A stretch of DNA of 15,841 nucleotides from Oscillospiraceae bacterium (GCA_019423445.1 JAHZBJ010000008.1:2919-18759), one strand, 5' to 3'; numbered from the stretch's first letter, positions 5,465 to 11,487 are shown. Program-made: numbers and translations. Notes: a model not told the origin generated them from the sequence alone.

Positions 5465-7073
5465 AGGATTTTTCCCGGTCCAGAACCGCCTCCCAGGCCA
5501 GGCCGCATTTCAAATGTATTTCCAGGTGCACCTTTTCCCTGGTGCTGTCCCTTTTTACCACAATCCGGTGGAGGATGGCAGTTACCAGAGCAGAATCGAT
5601 CCCGCGGCAAAAGGAAAGCTCCTCCTCCAGGGCGGCTCTGATCCTTTCCAACTGTTCCGGAGCAAGACTGCTCTTCTTCTCCTCCCGCCTCACGGCTTCC
5701 AGACGGTCCTCCAGCCGGTGGATCTGTCCGTTGAAATTCTCGTTGCGCTCCTTGAACTCCGCCGCCGAAAGCGCATCCGCCATGCTCATTTCCAGCAGGC
5801 GGTCCTTTTTTGCCCGGAGAGCGGACAGGTCCCCGCTGATGCGCTCCATCTCCCGGCGGTAATCCCGCCCTCCCGGCGCCTCCCGGACGGCCTTTATAAC
5901 CGCCTCTGCAACCGCTTCTTTATCGCCCACCAACCGGTTAAAGATCCAGGCCATAACCTCGTCCAGTTCCCGGGTCCACAGCTGGGGAGCGGAGCATCCA
6001 GCCCGCCCCCGGTTCCGGTACATCCGACACTGCCAAACCTCCCTTTCCCCTCCGGCGCTTTTCAGCAGACGGCGGTGAAAGCTGGCTCCGTGTTCCTCAC
6101 AGATGATTTTACCGCTGTACGGGTATCGGTTATGGAATCCGGCGGCGCTCCGGCGGGCCATCATCTCCTGGCTGCGCCGCTTATAAAGGGCGTTGGCCCG
6201 GTCCCACAGCTCCTGGGAGACAATGGCCGGGATGGCGGGATCGGGATACATCACCCATTCGCTTTCCTCCAAAAAGACCTTCCGCTTGCTGCGGTAGTCC
6301 ACCGTCCGGCTTTTATTGCCGCAGTACCATCCCTTGTACTTGGGATTCTCCAAAATGTGCCGGATGGTCAGAACATTGAAGGGGTTCCCCTTCCGGCTGG
6401 TGAAGCCTTCGTCATACAGCGTCTGGGATATCCGGCGGATCCCCATCTCCTCGTTGGCGTAGAGATGGAAAATCCGGCGGACCACCTGAGCCTCCTCCTC
6501 GTTTACCGTAAGGACACAGTCCTTTTTGTCGTAACCCCACAGCTTATCGTTGCCCAGAACATGGCCGTTTTTAATGGCCTGGCGGAACCCGAATTTCAGC
6601 CGTTCGGAAAGCTTCCGCACCTCGTCCTGGGCCACGCCGGCCATAACCACCAGCCGGAACTCACTGTCCGGATCCAGGGTGTTGATGTTGTCATTCTGGA
6701 AAAGCACCCCCACGTTATGTTCCAGCAGCTCCTGGGTGTATTTGATGCTGTCCAGAGTGGAACGGGAAAAACGAGAGATTTCCTTGGTAATGATGAAGTC
6801 AAAGCGTCCCGCTTTGGCATCCTGTATCATATTAAGGAAGCTGTTGCGTTTTTTGGTAGTGGTTCCGCTGATCCCCTCATCAACATACCCCGGCACATAT
6901 ATCCAGCAGGGTTTGGACTGGATCAGCTGGGTATAATACTGGATTTGATTTTCCAGGCTGTTCAGCTGCTCATCCTTATCGGTTGAAACTCTGGCGTAAA
7001 ACGTTACCCGCAGCGGCAGATCAAAGATCGTTTTCCCATTCCGCATCTCATTGCGGATTCTGAGAATATCCAT
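5442..7073 (-). CDS. Large serine recombinase of the sigK element (SpoIVCA-like)
   Basis: A 543-residue site-specific recombinase. The N-terminal resolvase domain (about 22-170) has YARVS with the catalytic Ser30 and the EISRFSRS motif with Arg101 and Arg104. Residues about 175-310 form the recombinase (PF07508-type) domain with YANEEMGIRRISQTL. A zinc-ribbon-like set follows (Cys325, His328, Cys349, Cys360; one Cys replaced by His), then a predicted coiled coil (about 405-470) typical of large serine recombinases. ATG at 7071-7073 has GGGAGGAGG a few bases upstream; longer readings run back through that site. Its stop codon (5444-5442) lies across the attL centre, so the last codons depend on the junction. 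The start overlaps the upstream 64-aa gene by 26 bases, suggesting translational coupling. By position and family it should excise the element to rebuild sigK. Confidence 0.93.
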   Translation of the reverse strand: MDILRIRNEMRNGKTIFDLPLRVTFYARVSTDKDEQLNSLENQIQYYTQLIQSKPCWIYVPGYVDEGISGTTTKKRNSFLNMIQDAKAGRFDFIITKEISRFSRSTLDSIKYTQELLEHNVGVLFQNDNINTLDPDSEFRLVVMAGVAQDEVRKLSERLKFGFRQAIKNGHVLGNDKLWGYDKKDCVLTVNEEEAQVVRRIFHLYANEEMGIRRISQTLYDEGFTSRKGNPFNVLTIRHILENPKYKGWYCGNKSRTVDYRSKRKVFLEESEWVMYPDPAIPAIVSQELWDRANALYKRRSQEMMARRSAAGFHNRYPYSGKIICEEHGASFHRRLLKSAGGEREVWQCRMYRNRGRAGCSAPQLWTRELDEVMAWIFNRLVGDKEAVAEAVIKAVREAPGGRDYRREMERISGDLSALRAKKDRLLEMSMADALSAAEFKERNENFNGQIHRLEDRLEAVRREEKKSSLAPEQLERIRAALEEELSFCRGIDSALVTAILHRIVVKRDSTREKVHLEIHLKCGLAWEAVLDREKSSFRFNPC

Positions 7074-7242
7074 CTGCCGCCTCCTCCCTTGGCAAGCCCC
7101 CAGGGCACTGGATAAGTTCCGGCAGATCCTCCGCTGCACATACCAGGTCAACGGCATTTCTACAGACATCCCGGGAGATCAGATCTCGGTCCGCCAGGCG
7201 ATTCAGCAGAACACGCAATAGTTCCTTCTGGGCGCTTTCCAA
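7048..7242 (-). CDS. 64-aa protein coupled to the recombinase (candidate directionality factor)
   Basis: Start codon TTG at 7242-7240, preceded by GGGAGGTGAT at good spacing; the alternative ATG at 7249 is in another frame and gives a less protein-like product. The 64 residues (ESAQKELLRVLLNRLADRDL, then SRDVCRNAVDLVCAAEDLPEL) suggest two or three short helices and a Pro/Gly/Glu-rich tail. The gene overlaps the recombinase start by 26 bases, so the two are made from one message. No family is recognised with certainty. C. difficile skin encodes a small recombination directionality factor needed for excision, so a partner of the recombinase is a reasonable guess from position, not from sequence. 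Confidence 0.65.
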   Translation of the reverse strand: MESAQKELLRVLLNRLADRDLISRDVCRNAVDLVCAAEDLPELIQCPGGLPREEAADGYSQNPQ

Positions 7243-7281
7243 TTTTCATCACCTCCCTTCATAAATATGGGGCGAGCAGCA

Positions 7282-7313
7282 GAAAAGATGCCGGGCGGCT
7301 TAACCGCCCGGCA
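7282..7313 (-). terminator. Terminator of the element's cargo operon
   Basis: TGCCGGGCGG (7289-7298) pairs with CCGCCCGGCA (7304-7313) around CTTAA, followed on the - strand by TCTTTTC. It is 80 bases after the stop of the DUF1266 gene and insulates the recombinase genes from the cargo operon. Confidence 0.85.
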
Positions 7314-7392
7314 CCTCATTCCGGGAAAATTCATATGGCGGGATGGGATTTTGGAATCCCGGCCATGGAGAGAGAAAACCCTCCGCCCCTTC

Positions 7393-8598
7393 TCAATGAG
7401 CGGTGAATCCCATCTTCCGCCGGGCAGGCCAGGGGAACTCCTTCCACTGGCCGTGCTCCTGCCCAGGATCCCCCGCAATCAAATCGGCGGCAGCGTTGGC
7501 GATATATCCGAGATAGCTGGCGGCGGAGCTGTCGCCGCACAGCAGCTTCCACATCAGGCCGCCGAAAAGATAGGACTGCGCAAATTCACGCCAGCTGTGA
7601 AGCTCCTCAGCCGCCTTTTGGGACAGGTCCCAAAGGATACCCACCGCTTCGCTCTCGGTGATCCAACCCAGGTAGCAGCCCCACCGGGTCAACATAGCCC
7701 CGCGGCCAACGTCCCAGCCTGCCATAAAACCGGGGACATAGTGTTCCTTGTACCGCTGGGCAAACCGCCATGCACGGGCTACATTTTCCCGCTCCTCCTC
7801 ATCTTCCTCATCTTCATCCAGCAGCTCCTCCGGCGATTCCGCCTGGCTGTAAATCTGGTACCGAAGGGTATATCCCTCCTGGGCCAGATAGCGGATCATC
7901 TCCAGCAGATCGCTGCGGCCGCTGATCCCCCAGGACCGCCGCACAATGGAGGCCACCTGCTGCTCCATCACCGGAATGTGCTCTTCCACATCCATCCCGT
8001 CCAAGCTGTGGCTGTTAAGGGTGGACACGATGCCGGAGAGAAGGATCCCAAACCGCTCCCACTTGGCGGCGTCCTTCCCGTAGGGGACAGGATCCGGCTC
8101 CGGCATCGCCTCCAGCCGATCCATGGCCTCCTCCAGGAGGTGATAAAGATTCTCCTCCTGCTCCGGCCCGAAATCGGATTCCTCCTCTTCCCCGTCCTCC
8201 TCCATGGCCAGGGTTTCCAGGGCCGCCGCAATAATCCCCATGTCCTCCCCAAACATCTGGCTCATCAGCGCTTCCGTACTCAGGGCGGAGGCTTCCGCCA
8301 CCTTTTGGTTGACCATGTTTTGGATGTATTCTTCATTGGCGGCCATTTGTGCCATACTGTCAGCGCTGAAAACCTGTCCCAAAATTTCCACCTGCCGCTG
8401 GGCATTGGCGGCAGCCTGGGCAGCTTCACGCTCCTGTTGCTCCGCTGCCCGGTTCTGGGCTTCCGACTCCTGGGCCGCCCTCCATTCTTCCAACTTCTCC
8501 TCCATCTGAGCGCTTTTTTCCATGGTTTCTGCCAGCGATGCCGACGCCCGGGCCTGGGCCTCCCTGGCCCGTCTGTTGATCTCATCAAAATCAATCAT
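7393..8598 (-). CDS. DUF1266 domain protein with N-terminal coiled coil
   Basis: A 401-residue soluble protein. Residues about 5-70 are Ala/Glu/Gln-rich heptads (MEKSAQMEEKLEEWRAAQES) and predict a long coiled coil. The middle is acidic (EEDGEEEESD near 133-142, LLDEDEEDEEERE near 259-271). The C-terminal third begins RRSWGISGRSDLLEMIRYL and carries AGWDVGRGAMLTRWGCYLGWITESEA and SWREFAQSYLFGGLMWK, the conserved signature of DUF1266 (PF06889). The function of that domain is not established. ATG at 8596-8598 follows AGGAGG at 9 bases and overlaps the stop of the 61-aa membrane gene, indicating coupling. It is the last gene of a three-gene cargo operon ending at 7282-7313. A structural or toxin-related role cannot be told from sequence. 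Confidence 0.85.
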   Translation of the reverse strand: MIDFDEINRRAREAQARASASLAETMEKSAQMEEKLEEWRAAQESEAQNRAAEQQEREAAQAAANAQRQVEILGQVFSADSMAQMAANEEYIQNMVNQKVAEASALSTEALMSQMFGEDMGIIAAALETLAMEEDGEEEESDFGPEQEENLYHLLEEAMDRLEAMPEPDPVPYGKDAAKWERFGILLSGIVSTLNSHSLDGMDVEEHIPVMEQQVASIVRRSWGISGRSDLLEMIRYLAQEGYTLRYQIYSQAESPEELLDEDEEDEEERENVARAWRFAQRYKEHYVPGFMAGWDVGRGAMLTRWGCYLGWITESEAVGILWDLSQKAAEELHSWREFAQSYLFGGLMWKLLCGDSSAASYLGYIANAAADLIAGDPGQEHGQWKEFPWPARRKMGFTAH

Positions 8599-8776
8599 TT
8601 TTCCTGTCCTCCTGTTCCCCTTGTTCCGGCGGCAGAGGATGCCAAGCCGCCGGTTCCCTATGACTGGCAAACAGTTCTTTGATCTTTTCCAATACAGCTT
8701 CCACAAAATGAAACCAAAGATTTCCCAGTATCACTATCACTGCCAGAAATCCCAAAACCGCTGCAAGTTCTTTCAA
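8591..8776 (-). CDS. Small single-pass membrane peptide, 61 aa
   Basis: The start is a TTG at 8776-8774 preceded by GTGAGGGATG at usable spacing. Residues 4-24 (LAAVLGFLAVIVILGNLWFHF) form one membrane helix, followed by an amphipathic stretch (VEAVLEKIKELF) and a polar, Pro/Glu-rich tail. The gene begins 10 bases after the 161-aa gene and its stop overlaps the start of the DUF1266 gene, so all three are one translationally coupled unit. No family recognised. The size and layout are compatible with a membrane anchor, a holin-like or a toxin peptide, but nothing in the sequence decides between them. Confidence 0.65.
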   Translation of the reverse strand: MKELAAVLGFLAVIVILGNLWFHFVEAVLEKIKELFASHREPAAWHPLPPEQGEQEDRKND

Positions 8777-8786
8777 AGCGCATCCC

Positions 8787-9272
8787 TCACTTGGTAGCGA
8801 AACGGTTCATAAAGAAATCTGTAAAGGCTGCCAGCTCCTGCTCCTGGGAAACATAAACATACAGGCTCTCGTCCTCCAACCAGTCATAGGCATTGATGGC
8901 AATGTAGCCGCTTCTGTCGGGATAGATCACAAAGGCATCGGTGGGATACTTGTTCCGGTAGGCTTTCAGGATCTGAGACCGGCGGTAAAAAACCGGATCG
9001 CCGCAGCCGGAAAGATCCGGAACCGTGGGGACAACCACAATGGTCTCCTGGGCTTCATTCCACCCAACGATCAAATTGCCGATTTTGGTCTTGCTGCCGT
9101 GAACAAAGCCGTAATTGAACCGGCTCACATCTTCGGTGTAGCCAAAGATCAGCTGGTAGCTGTCTCCACTTTCCACCACCTGATCAAACAACACCCGCAT
9201 CTTCTTGCTGTTGGCGTTGCTTTTTTCCATGTCCACTTCAGGCCCTTTGAACAACTTGCTGAAAAATCCCAT
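8787..9272 (-). CDS. Unknown 161-aa protein, first gene of the cargo operon
   Basis: ATG at 9270-9272 follows TTGGAGGAAACGGTT with 8-base spacing. The protein begins MGFFSKLFKG, a short amphipathic N-terminus often seen in membrane-associated proteins, then alternates strands and helices (SYQLIFGYTEDVSRFNYGFVHG, TIVVVPTVPDLSG, AFVIYPDRSGYIAINAYDWL, LYVYVSQEQELAAFTDFFMNRF). It looks like a single compact alpha/beta domain with no transmembrane segment. No family is recognised. It is followed closely by the membrane peptide and the DUF1266 gene. A long, hairpin-rich leader lies upstream, so expression is probably regulated at the RNA level or by antisense. Confidence 0.75.
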   Translation of the reverse strand: MGFFSKLFKGPEVDMEKSNANSKKMRVLFDQVVESGDSYQLIFGYTEDVSRFNYGFVHGSKTKIGNLIVGWNEAQETIVVVPTVPDLSGCGDPVFYRRSQILKAYRNKYPTDAFVIYPDRSGYIAINAYDWLEDESLYVYVSQEQELAAFTDFFMNRFATK

Positions 9273-9294
9273 AACCGTTTCCTCCAATAATAGA

Positions 9295-9460
9295 TTGTGT
9301 TTTATCCCAGCGGCGTCTGCATACTTTATGGTCAGACATGTCCCGCGGATTAACCGTTTGTCTGAGTTTCCTCCCCGCTCAAAGGGCGGGGTCTTTTTCA
9401 TCGCTCCCGGGGTAATGGCCCCGGAGAGACTGCCCATTCAGCTGCGGCATGGCTACTCAC
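9295..9460 (-). ncRNA. Hairpin-rich leader or structured RNA upstream of the cargo operon
   Basis: At least four stems lie in about 165 bases. TCAGACA (9332-9338) can pair with TGTCTGA (9359-9365), or instead its CAGAC can pair with GTCTG (9315-9319), reinforced by CATA/TATG. CCCCGC (9373-9378) pairs with GCGGGG (9386-9391). CCGGGG (9407-9412) pairs with CCCCGG (9419-9424) around TAATGG. GCC(C)AT/ATGGC pair around 9432-9452. No open reading frame here is convincing, and the gap 9273-9568 has no gene. The class is unknown, and whether it is a 5' leader on the - strand or a separate RNA cannot be told by eye. Confidence 0.4.
9373..9399 (+). terminator. + strand intrinsic terminator with no + strand gene
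   Basis: CCCCGC (9373-9378)/GCGGGG (9386-9391) with a 7-base loop is followed on the + strand by TCTTTTTC. All genes around it are on the - strand, so it would end an antisense or small RNA transcript starting nearby. Confidence 0.5.
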
Positions 9461-9504
9461 CAGCAAAATAAAGATAACATATTTTGTTTGTATTTATTAT
9501 GGTT

Positions 9505-9557
9505 AAAAATCAATCCGCCGGGATACCACGCCGAAACATAAATATCCGGACGGATTG
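9505..9557 (-). terminator. Terminator of the TetR gene
   Basis: CAATCCG (9511-9517)/CGGATTG (9551-9557), extended inwards by CCGGGATA (9518-9525)/TATCCGG (9543-9549) with one bulge. On the - strand ATTTTT follows directly. It begins 11 bases after the TetR stop codon. Confidence 0.85.
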
Positions 9558-9568
9558 AGAAATTCAAA

Positions 9569-10195
9569 TCAGCCCTGCCCCTGAGTTTCTTCCCGCAGCT
9601 TTTCCAGACAATCCACAATAGCGCCGATCTGGAATTCAATGGTGGCGTCGGCAGCCTCGGGGACAAACAACGGCAGCGTCTTGGGGATAGCCCTGCGCAT
9701 AATCATGGCTGCCAAGCTCACATTGATAAAAAGATTAATTCTGTCCACATCCGGCTTGATCCCAAAGCATTTCAAAACATCGCCGAAAAGGCGGGCCTGT
9801 TTTTCCCGGAACACCTGATAACTTTCCTTGGACAAACGCCGGAAAATCAGCTGCTGCTCCTCAACAGTAAGAACAGCGATGCCGTTTTTCTCCCCGTTGC
9901 AGCAGGAGTGGAGGAATTGATAGACTCCCTCCCGCCAGCTTAAACCCGGGTCGTCCATTAGCTTTTGGGCATATTGAATGATCCTGGGCTGCTGAAAATA
10001 AAGGGTCTCCACAACCAGATCCTCTTTGGTTGGAAAAAAGGAGTAGAAAAAAGTCCGGGAGATCCCAACAGCCTTGTAAACTTGTTCCACTGTGGTGTGC
10101 TGGATCCCTTGCTTCGACATCAGCTTCAGCGCCGTAACAATCAACATTTCCCGGATTTTCTTTCGCTCTTCTTCCGAATAGGCGACTTTCGGCAT
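9569..10195 (-). CDS. TetR/AcrR-family transcriptional regulator
   Basis: A 208-residue regulator with the TetR N-terminal DNA-binding domain: ERKKIREMLIVTALKLMSKQGI, TTVEQVYKAVGISRTFFYSFFPTKEDL (helix-turn-helix about residues 30-60). The C-terminal ligand and dimer domain (about 75-200) is all helical and matches no specific subfamily by eye. ATG at 10193-10195 was preferred over one 33 bases upstream because GAGGGGGA lies 6 bases before it. It has its own near-consensus promoter with an overlapping palindrome, suggesting autoregulation, and its own terminator. No transporter or enzyme is divergent from it; the only neighbours are the element's right end and the cargo operon. It may therefore control the element's own genes, but this is inference. 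Confidence 0.9.
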   Translation of the reverse strand: MPKVAYSEEERKKIREMLIVTALKLMSKQGIQHTTVEQVYKAVGISRTFFYSFFPTKEDLVVETLYFQQPRIIQYAQKLMDDPGLSWREGVYQFLHSCCNGEKNGIAVLTVEEQQLIFRRLSKESYQVFREKQARLFGDVLKCFGIKPDVDRINLFINVSLAAMIMRRAIPKTLPLFVPEAADATIEFQIGAIVDCLEKLREETQGQG

Positions 10196-10224
10196 CCTCT
10201 TCCCCCTCAATAAAAACAGATCAA

Positions 10225-10266
10225 ACAACTTGTCTTTATTTTAGCATATCCCTCCCGCCAATACAA
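10225..10266 (-). promoter_or_regulatory. Promoter and candidate operator of the TetR gene
   Basis: On the - strand TTGTAT (10266-10261), 17 bases, TAAAAT (10243-10238). Just downstream, over the expected transcription start, is the odd-length palindrome ACAA-C-TTGT (10225-10233), a plausible autoregulatory site. Confidence 0.65.
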
Positions 10267-10352
10267 GAGCGGCTTTCCCCAAGATGCAATTCTTCCTGTG
10301 TGCCAGCCCTGTTCTTCGTCCCAGCCCTTGTCCATCAGCTTTTTCAGGCTTT

Positions 10353-10387
10353 CCTTTTGCTTTGTTCCATAAAGAAGTATTACGCCA
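10353..10387 (+). other. attR: right junction of the sigK-interrupting element
   Basis: The central AA is at 10372-10373. The element arm CCTTTTGCTT (10353-10362) mirrors AAGCGAAAGG of the left end, and GCCA (10384-10387), 10 bases from the AA, mirrors TGGC in attL. Joining 5445 to 10374 gives the codon AAG and restores ...AHIVKKYYAISGEQEDL.... Confidence 0.8.
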
Positions 10388-10623
10388 TCTCCGGCGAGCA
10401 GGAAGACCTGATCTCCATCGGCACCATTGGGCTCATCAAAGCTGCTTCCACCTTCGATTATGACCGGTGTAAAAAGTTCAGCACCTATGCCAGCAAATGC
10501 ATTCAAAATGCTATCCTCTCAAAAACACCATTTTGGATGGAGCTGCCGCAAATAGCCCCAACAAAATCAAAAGTCCTTGGTCGTTGCCGCCCGCCAAGGA
10601 CTTTTTTCAACTTTGGGACATAA
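10372..10623 (+). CDS. sigK: sigK continuation fragment, truncated: regions 3 and 4 absent
   Basis: From the junction the frame reads KKYYAISGEQEDLISIGTIGLIKAASTFDYDRCKKFSTYASKCIQNAIL, which matches sigma K region 2 (EDLISIGTIGLIKA is near-invariant). After about 10518 homology stops: SKTPFWMELPQIAPTKS and further unrelated residues run to TAA at 10621-10623. Joined to the 5' fragment it would give 148 residues against about 230 for a complete sigma K, lacking the end of region 2.4 and all of regions 3 and 4. No other frame nearby encodes the missing part. Homology ends close to the classical skin site (AATG at 10507-10510), so a second interruption or a truncating deletion are both possible. 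It has no start signal of its own. Confidence 0.85.
   Translation, partial: KKYYAISGEQEDLISIGTIGLIKAASTFDYDRCKKFSTYASKCIQNAILSKTPFWMELPQIAPTKSKVLGRCRPPRTFFNFGT
10569..10607 (+). terminator. Terminator after the truncated sigK fragment
   Basis: AAAAGTCCTTGG (10569-10580) pairs perfectly with CCAAGGACTTTT (10594-10605) with a 13-base loop; the T run continues to 10607. It lies about 50 bases after sigK homology ends, inside the non-homologous tail of the frame. Confidence 0.85.
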
Positions 10624-10628
10624 AGGCA

Positions 10629-10657
10629 TTGTCTTTCCTTGCCTCTTCAAATATACT
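10629..10657 (+). promoter_or_regulatory. Promoter of the membrane-protein gene
   Basis: TTGTCT (10629-10634), a 17-base spacer, then TATACT (10652-10657). The membrane-protein start codon is 50 bases downstream. Confidence 0.7.
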
Positions 10658-10707
10658 CTACCTATAGGCTTAAAACATTACACCCTCCTCGAAAGGCGGG
10701 AAACTAC

Positions 10708-11487
10708 ATGGAACTGAAAAAAGTCTGGATGTCACCGGATACGGAAAAAAAGAGCCGCTATGCCTGGCGCACCCTGGGGGGTACCCTGGGCATCGCGGCG
10801 CTGATGCTGCTGCTCATTACCGGCGGCGTGTGGTTGTCCTTCCTGCACAACTGGTCCCGGAAGATCTTCTCCCTGCTGCTGTGCGGCGGCGCCACCGCCC
10901 TGACAGTATGGCTGGCGCTGCGGCTGGGATGGCGGTCGGTAAAGGACGCCACCTGTTTCTTCCTTACTGAGGATGACCATCTGTATGTTATAGACACTCG
11001 TTTTCTCTTCTATCGCGGAAGCGGGATACTGAGCCATGGAGCGGATACCCTGGAAACCCAGAAGTTTCTGCGGCGGCTGGCACAGAAACCTTTTGTGCCC
11101 AATCAGGCCAGCGAGATCCTGAAGGTGGATGGTATCCGGGAAAACTCCACTTACTACGCCATCCGCTGCCAGGTGCGCCACCCCAACCGGCAGGTGGCGG
11201 CTCACACCTACTTCCTTGTGAAGGGCTACGAGGATGAAGACCTGCTCCTTTGGGAACTTGAGCGCCGGGAAAGCTGGAAACACGCCCTGGAACCAGCGGA
11301 CAACAAAAGGCCCTTTTTTATTTTTCTCTGGGCCATAGTGTTTGCCGGCTTTGTGGTTTTGTGCGTTCTGAGCCATCCGGCCATTGCCCGGCTTCCCCAG
11401 GGGATCTACTTTCCGTGCCTGGTGGCGGCCTTTGCCGTATTTTTTATCCTGGTCTATCTCATTATCCTCCAGCGGCGAGGAGAATAA
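10708..11487 (+). CDS. Predicted four-helix membrane protein of unknown function
   Basis: A 259-residue protein with two N-terminal helices (about 24-46 and 52-74), a soluble domain of about 125 residues (FFLTEDDHLYVIDTRFLFY, KVDGIRENSTYYAIRCQVRHP, HTYFLVKGYEDEDLL) and two C-terminal helices (about 202-221 and 233-254). The middle domain alternates strands and looks cytoplasmic or extracytoplasmic depending on topology; positive residues before helix 1 favour an inside N-terminus and an inside middle domain. ATG at 10708 follows AAAGGCGGG, a fair ribosome site; the longer in-frame reading lacks one. It has its own promoter and no obvious operon partner. No family recognised. The gap 11488-11601 holds a small hairpin (AACAGC/GCTGTT, 11507-11522) without a T run and nothing else. 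Confidence 0.8.
   Translation: MELKKVWMSPDTEKKSRYAWRTLGGTLGIAALMLLLITGGVWLSFLHNWSRKIFSLLLCGGATALTVWLALRLGWRSVKDATCFFLTEDDHLYVIDTRFLFYRGSGILSHGADTLETQKFLRRLAQKPFVPNQASEILKVDGIRENSTYYAIRCQVRHPNRQVAAHTYFLVKGYEDEDLLLWELERRESWKHALEPADNKRPFFIFLWAIVFAGFVVLCVLSHPAIARLPQGIYFPCLVAAFAVFFILVYLIILQRRGE

Larger units (their letters stand above)
5444..10373. mobile_element. skin-like sigK intervening element, about 4.93 kb
   Basis: The element splits sigK between codons for LVAHIV and KKYYA, with both sigK parts in the same orientation so that excision rejoins them in frame. It carries, all on the - strand, a large serine recombinase ending at the left junction, a coupled 64-aa gene, a DUF1266-membrane peptide-161-aa operon, and a TetR regulator near the right end. 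Known skin elements (B. subtilis about 48 kb, C. difficile about 15 kb) also encode a serine recombinase that excises them in the mother cell. This one is much smaller and sits at a different sigK codon. Excision would release a circle; the cargo has no phage structural or replication genes. Confidence 0.85.

Noticed and set aside
5409..6986. Long + strand open frame (525 codons) opposite the recombinase
   Set aside because: The recombinase on the - strand has clear domains and catalytic residues; the + strand frame is its antisense shadow, with no ribosome site and no recognisable motifs.
5442..7073. Recombinase as part of an ordinary transposon or conjugative element
   Set aside because: No transfer, replication or resistance genes, and both ends lie precisely within one split sigK gene with matching attachment-site symmetry.
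7267..8682. Long + strand open frame (471 codons) opposite the DUF1266 gene
   Set aside because: Antisense shadow produced by high-GC codon bias; Pro/His/Leu-rich composition, no ribosome site, and it crosses the cargo terminator.
5447..10377. AAG (5447-5449 and 10375-10377) as the crossover core
   Set aside because: It also keeps the frame (giving HIVNKYYA), but both site palindromes are centred three bases away on AA, and KK is the usual residue pair in sigma K.
10300..10623. Open frame as an independent 107-aa protein
   Set aside because: The part before 10372 is element sequence without a ribosome site; only the sigK part is meaningful, and it is annotated as a continuation of sigK.
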